DNA of 13,495 bases, taken from Chloroflexota bacterium (GTDB lineage: Bacteria; Chloroflexota; Dormibacteria; Dormibacterales; Dormibacteraceae). Each line of letters begins with the position of its first letter. Position 1 is the first letter of the stretch. Position numbers and translations under genes: made by a program. Below the pieces are notes generated by a model that was not told where the DNA came from, did no database searches, and saw only the letters and a list, made by a program, of their open reading frames with translations. Below, piece by piece: positions 7,306-12,380 of the stretch. The DNA lies in NCBI GenBank assembly GCA_003446775.1, contig DMCH01000095.1:1-13495 (forward strand), in the 5' to 3' direction.

Positions 7306-7309
7306 GGAG
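7306..7309 (+). promoter_or_regulatory. Shine-Dalgarno supporting a TTG start
   Basis: GGAG sits 10 bases before the TTG at 7320. It is the main reason to accept that rare start for the metallopeptidase gene, since no ATG or GTG lies near the beginning of the conserved region. Confidence 0.4.
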
Positions 7310-7319
7310 CACAACGCCT

Positions 7320-7838
7320 TTGAACAGTCCCGCCAGCGCATTTCCGCCTCCTATTCGCATCGTCGCCACCCGCAGGCGCCGCCGGACGGTCGCCGCGCGG
7401 CTGCGGGCGGGCGTCCTCGAGCTGCTTGTGCCCGATTGGATGTCGCAGGCCGAACGGCTGAGGTGGGCGGAGGTGATGAGCCGGCGCCTGCAGCGGCGGG
7501 TCGAGAGGTCGCGGCCGTCCGACGCCCGGTTGGCCAGCCGCGCGACGTTGCTCAACGAGCGGCACTTCGGCGGCAGGCTGCGGTGGACGTCCATCGCGTT
7601 CGCGGATATGTCGCATCTCTGGGGCAGCTGCACGTTCACGTCGGGCGCCATTCGCATCGCCTCGCGCGCCGCCGCGCTGCCGGAGTGGGTGCTCGACTAC
7701 CTGCTGGTGCACGAGATGGCGCACCTGGAGCATAGCGACCACGGGCCTGCCTTCAGGGAGCTCGAGAAGCGCTACCCGCTCAGCGAGCGCGCGCGGGGCT
7801 ACCTGATGGCTTTGGACCACGGAAGCGAGCCCGACTGA
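7320..7838 (+). CDS. YgjP-like (DUF45) M48-type zinc metallopeptidase
   Basis: The 172-residue protein ends with the zinc-binding signature of the YgjP/DUF45 family: LLVHEMAHLEHSDHGPAF, with H131, E132 and H135 of HExxH and a third ligand at H141. Upstream, SHLWGSCT (98-105) is the conserved W-G-S-C strand and IRIASRAAALPEWVLDY leads into the metal helix. The N-terminus is very basic (ATRRRRRTVAARLRAG, from residue 16), as in short versions I associate with Actinobacteria. Family members are predicted cytoplasmic gluzincin peptidases, and YgjP is of unclear physiological role. No signal peptide or membrane segment is present. The TTG start rests on a GGAG 10 bases upstream; the next possible starts would remove conserved sequence. 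It is convergent with the GMC gene, only 9 bases apart, with no terminator between them, so antisense overlap of transcripts is likely. Confidence 0.85.
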   Translation: MNSPASAFPPPIRIVATRRRRRTVAARLRAGVLELLVPDWMSQAERLRWAEVMSRRLQRRVERSRPSDARLASRATLLNERHFGGRLRWTSIAFADMSHLWGSCTFTSGAIRIASRAAALPEWVLDYLLVHEMAHLEHSDHGPAFRELEKRYPLSERARGYLMALDHGSEPD

Positions 7839-7847
7839 GGGCTTGGC

Positions 7848-9326
7848 CTAGAGGTCGGTGCGCACGAACTCCGCCACACGCTCGCCGATCATCATCGTCG
7901 GCAGATTGATGTTCGCCCTCGGTACGGTGGGCATGACCGAGGCGTCGGCGACGTAGAGGTTCTCGATCCCGCGGAGCCGGCAGTGATCGTCGACGACCGC
8001 CATCTCGTCGTGATCCGACCCCATCCGGAGCGTTCCCGACGGGTGGTAATCGGTCGCGTGGAAATCGAGGAAATGGCGGCGTAGCGCCTCGTCGTCGCCG
8101 GCAGTCTCAGCATCGGGTAAGAGCACATCGCACTTCACGCTCTCGGCGATGACCTTCGCCACCTCGAATGCGACCTTCGCCGCGCCCACCATGCGGTCCA
8201 GGTCTCTCGGGTCGGAGAAGTAGCGGTGGTCGAATTGAGGCGCTGCGCGCGGGTCGAGGGAGACCGCCTGGACGACGCCCTGTGATTCGCAATTGCTGAT
8301 CTCGATGTAGAAGCCGTTCAAGCCTGGCATCGAGAAGATCTCGCCGAAGACGTGTGTGAACTTGACGTCGTCCACCGTTAGATCTGGGGCGGTTCGTAGC
8401 TTCAGTGTTGGGCCGATCGGGAACAGACCCGGAGCAGGCGGTCGACCCACATCTAGCACGATCAATGAGGAGACGTGGTCGAGCAGGTTCTCGCCCACGC
8501 CGGGCAGCTCGAGAACCGTGTCGACGCCGATCCGCCGGAGAACCTCGCGAGGGCCGACCCCAGTCCGATGGAGGATCTGCGGCGAGTTGTAGGCGCCCGC
8601 CGCGAGGACGACCCGGCCGCCGTCGATGACGTCGCCGCCCGCGAGACGCACTCCGGCCGCGCGCCCGTCTCGGATGATCAGCGAGTCGACCAGAGTGTCT
8701 GCCTGGATCGTGAGGTTCGGCCGCGGACGCGCCGCGGCGATGTAGGTCAGCAGCGTGCTCTGCCGCTGTCCGTCTTTCACGTTCCTCGGCAGCGGCCCGA
8801 CCCCGACCGCGCCAGGCCGGTTCAGGTCGTCAATGTCCGCATGGCCCAGCTCGAGGCAGGCGGCTCTGACATGCTGCTGGAATTCGTTCAAAGGCTCGCG
8901 CTCGATATGGATCGGGCCCGAATTCCCGTGGTAGGGCAGCCCGCCGAACTCGCGGTCCGCCTCCAGCTTTCGGAAGTAGGGGAGGCACTGTTCCCAGCTC
9001 CACGACGGTGCACCGCGCGCGGCCCAGCCGTCGTAGTCCTCAGGCTGCCCACGGAACGCGAAGCTCGCGTTGACAGCAGAGCTGCCGCCGAGGATGCGGC
9101 CGCGGGGCACCGCGCCGCGTGTCTGGCCATCGAGGTAGTTCCAGTCGTATTCGTCGACGCCGCTGCCACGCTGGACGTAGCGAACAGAGTCGGGAACATG
9201 GTTGCCCGGGTCGGGCCCGGCCTCGAGCAGAAGCACCTTGACTCGCGGATCTTCACTCAGCCGGCTGGCCACCACGCCGCCCCCGGAGCCTGAGCCCACC
9301 ACGATGACGTCATATCGGCCCGCCAT
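7848..9326 (-). CDS. GMC-family FAD-dependent oxidoreductase (choline/alcohol dehydrogenase-like)
   Basis: The 492-residue flavoprotein opens MAGRYDVIVVGSGSGGGVVA, with the dinucleotide-binding GxGxxG at 11-16 and E35 for the ADP-ribose. The first GMC signature is GRILGGSSAVNA (76-87). The second region includes LAAGAYNSPQIL. The C-terminal active site is DYHPSGTLRMG with catalytic His428, and PRANINLPTMMIGER with N472 as its partner, a His-Asn pair as in many choline dehydrogenase-like enzymes. These enzymes oxidise primary or secondary alcohols, passing electrons to oxygen or to a carrier; the substrate cannot be told. No signal peptide is seen. The ATG at 9326 is chosen because it gives the usual short lead into the FAD motif. 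An in-frame GTG at 9338 is possible. TAGAGT lies 10 bases before the ATG. The alcohol dehydrogenase gene is 142 bases upstream on the same strand, but hairpins lie between them. Confidence 0.92.
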   Translation of the reverse strand: MAGRYDVIVVGSGSGGGVVASRLSEDPRVKVLLLEAGPDPGNHVPDSVRYVQRGSGVDEYDWNYLDGQTRGAVPRGRILGGSSAVNASFAFRGQPEDYDGWAARGAPSWSWEQCLPYFRKLEADREFGGLPYHGNSGPIHIEREPLNEFQQHVRAACLELGHADIDDLNRPGAVGVGPLPRNVKDGQRQSTLLTYIAAARPRPNLTIQADTLVDSLIIRDGRAAGVRLAGGDVIDGGRVVLAAGAYNSPQILHRTGVGPREVLRRIGVDTVLELPGVGENLLDHVSSLIVLDVGRPPAPGLFPIGPTLKLRTAPDLTVDDVKFTHVFGEIFSMPGLNGFYIEISNCESQGVVQAVSLDPRAAPQFDHRYFSDPRDLDRMVGAAKVAFEVAKVIAESVKCDVLLPDAETAGDDEALRRHFLDFHATDYHPSGTLRMGSDHDEMAVVDDHCRLRGIENLYVADASVMPTVPRANINLPTMMIGERVAEFVRTDL

Positions 9327-9364
9327 TCCGGGCGCCACTCTACGGCGTGAGTACGATTTTCAGC

Positions 9365-9392
9365 GCGGAGGAGGACAGATGTCCTCCCCCGC
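9365..9392. repeat. strong hairpin upstream of the GMC gene
   Basis: GCGGAGGAGGAC (9365-9376) pairs with GTCCTCCCCCGC (9381-9392) at 11 of 12 positions around an AGAT loop. It lies 39 bases upstream of the GMC start, in the 142-base gap after the alcohol dehydrogenase. It could end or attenuate read-through transcripts, or sit in the GMC leader. No T-run follows on the minus strand. Confidence 0.5.
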
Positions 9393-9445
9393 GAGCTCCC
9401 ACCTCTCCTCGGCGACGCTGGGTGGCGATTGGTAGGTGCACGCTG

Positions 9446-9472
9446 GGGGACGGCCGGAATGAATCCGGCCTA
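9446..9472. repeat. palindromic dispersed repeat, copy 2
   Basis: GGGGACGGCCGGA, then ATG, then AATCCGGCCTA. The outer 13 and 11 bases are identical to the copy at 5143-5168. The stem is GGCCGGA/TCCGGCC (9452-9458 and 9464-9470). It ends 8 bases beyond the stop of the alcohol dehydrogenase gene on the minus strand, the same relative position as copy 1. Confidence 0.6.
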
Positions 9473-9480
9473 GAGCTCCA

Positions 9481-10518
9481 CTAAGGTCTCAATACGATTT
9501 TGGTCGCTTCGCGGGCGTCGAAAATGCGGTAAGCCTCTTCGCCGTCATCGAGCTTCATGCGGTGGCTGATGATGGCGTCGGGCTTGAGGCGACCGGCGGC
9601 GATGAGGTCCAGCAGGATCGTCATGTACGCCTGGACGTTGCAGTAGCCGGCCCGGAAGGTCAGCGCTTTGCTCCAGACCCGCATGTAGGGAAAGTCGCCG
9701 ATCACCGCGCTGGGCACGCCGACCATGGAGACGGTGCCGCCGCCGCGCACACATCGAATCGCGGTGTCGACCGCTGACAGCAAGCCCACGCACTCGATGC
9801 TGGCGTCCGCGCCGATGCCGCCCGTCTGGGCCTGGATGGCTTCCACCGGCTCGCCCTGAGACGCGTTGATCGGGATGCCGCCGAGGTCCTTTGCCGTCTC
9901 GAGCCGGGACTGGACCATGTCGACCACGAAGATGCGAGCCGGCCCGAACAGGCTCGCGCACATCGTCGCCATGAGCCCGACCGGGCCCGCGCCGATCACC
10001 GCCACCGAATCCCCTGGCGTGATCTCGGCGCGCTCGGCTCCGAAGTAGCCGGTGGCCAGAATGTCGCCGACGAATATGGCCTGTTCATCCGACATTCCGG
10101 CGGGGATCGGCTCCATCGAATGGTCGGCAAGCGGAACGACGATGTACTCGGCTTGGGCGCCGCCCAGGCCGCCGGCGTTCGCCCCCATGCCGAAGGTCGC
10201 CTTGTTTACGCACTGGTTGAACCAGCCCTTGCGGCAGAGAGCGCATTGGCCGCAGGAGGTGAAGAAGCTGGCGACCACCCGGTCGCCTGGCTTGAAACGC
10301 TTAACCTCGGCGCCGATCTCTTCTACCACGCCGACGAACTCATGGCCGAGCAGCTCGCCCGGGTTCATCGGTATGTACCCGTGGTAGACGTGCAGGTCCG
10401 TACCGCACACGGCGCCGAGCGTGATCCTGACCAAGACGTCGCCCGAATTCTTGATCGACGGCTTGGGGACGTCGACGAGCTTGACCTGGCCCTTGCCTTG
10501 AAAAGTCAGCGCCTTCAC
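9481..10518 (-). CDS. zinc-dependent medium-chain alcohol dehydrogenase
   Basis: The 345-residue protein has the complete medium-chain dehydrogenase layout. The catalytic zinc site includes C38 (AVCGTDLH) and H59-E60 (LLGHEFVGVV). The structural zinc lobe is C89, C92, C95 and C103 in SCGQCALCRKGWFNQC. The Rossmann core has VIGAGPVGLMA, then FVVDMVQSRLETA, where the Asp after the second strand suggests NAD rather than NADP. It should oxidise an alcohol or polyol in the cytoplasm; relatives include threonine, sorbitol and formaldehyde dehydrogenases, and the sequence does not decide among them. The start is a GTG with TAGAAT six bases upstream and no Shine-Dalgarno sequence. It is divergent from the short-chain dehydrogenase across 36 bases, so their promoters must nearly overlap. 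A palindromic repeat follows the stop. Confidence 0.92.
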   Translation of the reverse strand: MKALTFQGKGQVKLVDVPKPSIKNSGDVLVRITLGAVCGTDLHVYHGYIPMNPGELLGHEFVGVVEEIGAEVKRFKPGDRVVASFFTSCGQCALCRKGWFNQCVNKATFGMGANAGGLGGAQAEYIVVPLADHSMEPIPAGMSDEQAIFVGDILATGYFGAERAEITPGDSVAVIGAGPVGLMATMCASLFGPARIFVVDMVQSRLETAKDLGGIPINASQGEPVEAIQAQTGGIGADASIECVGLLSAVDTAIRCVRGGGTVSMVGVPSAVIGDFPYMRVWSKALTFRAGYCNVQAYMTILLDLIAAGRLKPDAIISHRMKLDDGEEAYRIFDAREATKIVLRP

Positions 10519-10524
10519 GCCCCG

Positions 10525-10530
10525 ATTCTA
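10525..10530 (-). promoter_or_regulatory. putative -10 box of the alcohol dehydrogenase gene (leaderless)
   Basis: On the minus strand TAGAAT (one base from TATAAT) is followed by 6 bases and the GTG at 10518, so the RNA would start at the start codon. It lies in the 36-base gap shared with the divergent dehydrogenase gene. Confidence 0.45.
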
Positions 10531-10539
10531 AGCCGACCC

Positions 10540-10545
10540 TAAGCT
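10540..10545 (+). promoter_or_regulatory. weak -10 candidate for the short-chain dehydrogenase
   Basis: TAAGCT lies 9 bases before the ATG at 10555 and would give a leader of only a few bases. The match to the consensus is poor. It is listed because the 36-base gap must contain this gene's promoter unless it is read from further away. Confidence 0.22.
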
Positions 10546-10554
10546 TGACTCGGC

Positions 10555-11361
10555 ATGCGACTGAAGGGGGCGGTGGTGGCCATCACCGGCGCGTCGAGCG
10601 GCATCGGCGAGGCGACGGCGCTGGAGTTTGCGCGCAAGGGAGCGCGACTCGCTCTGGGCGCGCGGCGCCTCGATCGCCTGAACGCCGTCGCGGAGAAATG
10701 CCGGCAGAAGGGAGCCCCAGATGTGAGCACGCGACGGCTGGACGTCGGCCGCAACGCCGACGCGCGTGCGTTCGTCGCGGCCGCGCTGCGCGATCACGAA
10801 CGCATCGACGTCCTCGTCAACAACGCCGGCCTGGGCTGGATGGGCCGCTTGCATGAGATGCCCGAGGAGAAAGTCGAGGAGCTGCTGGCGACAAATCTCG
10901 CGGGCGTCATCGCATGCACACAGGCCGCGCTCCCGCCGATGCTGGAACGGCGCCGGGGCGTGATCATCAACGTCGCGTCGGTGGTCGGGTTCAGGGCCGC
11001 CCCGTACTCGGCGGTGTACTCGGCGACGAAGTATGCCGTCGTCGGCCTCTCCCACGCGCTGCGCGGCGAGCTCTCCGGGACCGGCGTGAAGGTCTGCGTC
11101 GTCTATCCCGCCTCCACCAAAACAGAATTCTTCGACCACACCGAGGCACCCATCGGCCCGCAGTACTCGGCCTCGTGGGTGGCCAGGCTCATCGTTCGCA
11201 CCGCTCGCTTTCCGCGTCGGGACGCGATCGTAGCTCCGTATCGACTAGTGCACCTGACCGAGCCCGTCTTCGGAGGGCTGGTCGACCACAGCATGGGCGA
11301 GGCGCGCCGGCTCGCGTCTCCTGGCCTCAGTGGCCGGGGCCTTCCTCCGTCGAAGCCCTGA
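10555..11361 (+). CDS. short-chain dehydrogenase/reductase (classical SDR)
   Basis: The 268-residue product carries all classical SDR motifs: the cofactor glycine motif TGASSGIG (11-18), NNAG (89-92), and the catalytic tetrad N114, S142, Y155 and K159 (YSATK). The arginine pair R37-R38 after the second strand (GARRLDRL) suggests NADP(H). The C-terminal third contains VVYPASTKTEFFD, the substrate-loop region. It would reduce a ketone or oxidise an alcohol in the cytoplasm; the substrate is unknown. The product continues past the conserved core with about 20 Gly/Pro/Arg-rich residues. The ATG start directly precedes the first beta strand, and no good Shine-Dalgarno sequence is seen. It is divergent from the zinc alcohol dehydrogenase and convergent with the DUF72 gene, where a two-hairpin element lies. 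Confidence 0.93.
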   Translation: MRLKGAVVAITGASSGIGEATALEFARKGARLALGARRLDRLNAVAEKCRQKGAPDVSTRRLDVGRNADARAFVAAALRDHERIDVLVNNAGLGWMGRLHEMPEEKVEELLATNLAGVIACTQAALPPMLERRRGVIINVASVVGFRAAPYSAVYSATKYAVVGLSHALRGELSGTGVKVCVVYPASTKTEFFDHTEAPIGPQYSASWVARLIVRTARFPRRDAIVAPYRLVHLTEPVFGGLVDHSMGEARRLASPGLSGRGLPPSKP

Positions 11362-11383
11362 TGCGTTCTCGAATCCCCCCACC

Positions 11384-11418
11384 GGCGCTGCGCGCCACCT
11401 CCCCACGTGGTGGGGAGG
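11384..11418. terminator. two-hairpin element at a convergent junction, possible bidirectional terminator
   Basis: A first small stem GGCGC/GCGCC (11384-11388 and 11392-11396, loop TGC) is followed at once by a 9-bp stem CCTCCCCAC/GTGGGGAGG (11398-11406 and 11410-11418, loop GTG). CCCCCCACC just before it (11375-11383) can compete for the right arm. It fills the 61-base gap between the dehydrogenase stop (11361) and the DUF72 stop (11423). Without a T-run it is more like a dispersed intergenic repeat than a standard terminator. Confidence 0.5.
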
Positions 11419-11422
11419 CCAG

Positions 11423-12325
11423 CTACTTCTGCCAGGCCTCGAGAAGCTTCTCGAGCTGCTTGGCGTTCTTGACCGAATAGTTGGAGTAGTTGTTGTTCAT
11501 GAGGGCATGCACCTCCTTCGCCGACTTCTCCATCTCCTTGATGCGCGGCACCCATTCCGTGAGCTCTTCATCTTTGTAGTCGTAGCGAAAGCGTAGGTTC
11601 GGGGGAGCGCCCTTCAGGTCCCACGTGTCGTGGTTGCGACCGTGGAACCGCACGACGGCGAGCTTCGAGGAGGTCACGTCGTAGACCGGCGGCATGCTCG
11701 TCTTGTGGCCGGGCGGCACATCGACCGCGACGAGTGGAATGTCGCGCGACCGCAAGAACGCGATCGTACCTTCGAGGTGTCGCGCGTCCATCCACTCCGG
11801 CTTGCGGAACTCGACTGCGACCTGGAACCCGAACATGCGCTCCTGGCATTGCTCGACATATGCGAGCGAGCGCGACGAGGGCAGAAACCAGGGCGGGAAC
11901 TGGAAGAAGACGGCTCCCAGCTTGCCGGCAGCGCGCAGCGGCTCGAGCGCGTCACGAAAGCGGTCCCAAGACTCGTCCACGAGCTCCGGCGGCATCTGCT
12001 CGAGGTAGATGTTCTTTTCGCGCAGCTTCTCCGGCAGCTGGTCGCGGATGTCCTTCGGCAGGGCCATCGGCTTGGTGGGGTGGTTGGTGAACAGCGAGAA
12101 CGACTTGACGTCGAACGTGAATCCTGCCGGCGTACGCGCCACCCATAGATCCGAGTTCTCCTTCTTCGGCATGCCGTAGTAGGTGGAGTCGACCTCGACC
12201 AGGGAGAACTGGCTGGCATAGAAATTGAGACGCTCCTCCGAGGACTTCGCGTTCATCGGATAGAACTGCCTGGAGTCGATCAACGATTTGTCGATCCACC
12301 CCGCGATACCGACTTTCACAGTCAC
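11423..12325 (-). CDS. DUF72 (YecE-like) family protein
   Basis: The product from the GTG at 12325 has 300 residues and opens VTVKVGIAGWIDKSL, matching the VGTSGW-type start of the DUF72 family. Further family-like segments are FSLVEVDSTYYGMP, FTFDVKSFSLFTNHP, GAVFFQFPPWF, VAVEFRKPEWM, and VRFHGRN with a tryptophan shortly after. DUF72 proteins adopt a TIM-barrel-like fold; their biochemical role is not established. No signal peptide is seen, so it should be cytoplasmic. The start is uncertain: GTG at 12325 (with CACGAT six bases upstream), GTG at 12319, or TTG at 12343 are all in frame and none has a clear Shine-Dalgarno sequence. It is divergent from the CHASE2 gene by about 55 bases, and its stop is 5 bases from a strong hairpin. 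Confidence 0.88.
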   Translation of the reverse strand: MTVKVGIAGWIDKSLIDSRQFYPMNAKSSEERLNFYASQFSLVEVDSTYYGMPKKENSDLWVARTPAGFTFDVKSFSLFTNHPTKPMALPKDIRDQLPEKLREKNIYLEQMPPELVDESWDRFRDALEPLRAAGKLGAVFFQFPPWFLPSSRSLAYVEQCQERMFGFQVAVEFRKPEWMDARHLEGTIAFLRSRDIPLVAVDVPPGHKTSMPPVYDVTSSKLAVVRFHGRNHDTWDLKGAPPNLRFRYDYKDEELTEWVPRIKEMEKSAKEVHALMNNNYSNYSVKNAKQLEKLLEAWQK

Positions 12326-12360
12326 CGTCGGATCGTGCCACAACCCCGCAATCGGAGCGC

Positions 12361-12366
12361 TATGAT
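12361..12366 (+). promoter_or_regulatory. putative -10 box of the CHASE2 gene
   Basis: TATGAT is one base from the consensus TATAAT. Initiation near 12373 would leave a leader of about 8 bases before the TTG at 12381. No -35 box is recognisable at the usual spacing. Confidence 0.4.
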
Positions 12367-12380
12367 CCGGCCCGCGAGAG

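Noticed and set aside
6143..7735. A 530-codon plus-strand frame antisense to the GH15 gene and into the metallopeptidase gene
   Set aside because: The product is Val/Ala/Arg/Asp-rich without recognisable domains, and the opposite strand encodes a complete GH15 enzyme. Long antisense frames are expected in high-GC genes.
8475..9293. A 272-codon plus-strand frame antisense to the GMC gene
   Set aside because: No domain or motif is visible, and the minus strand holds all GMC signatures across this range.
10545..10550. TTGACT as a -35 box
   Set aside because: It lies immediately before the ATG of the short-chain dehydrogenase, so a promoter using it would start inside the gene; probably chance.
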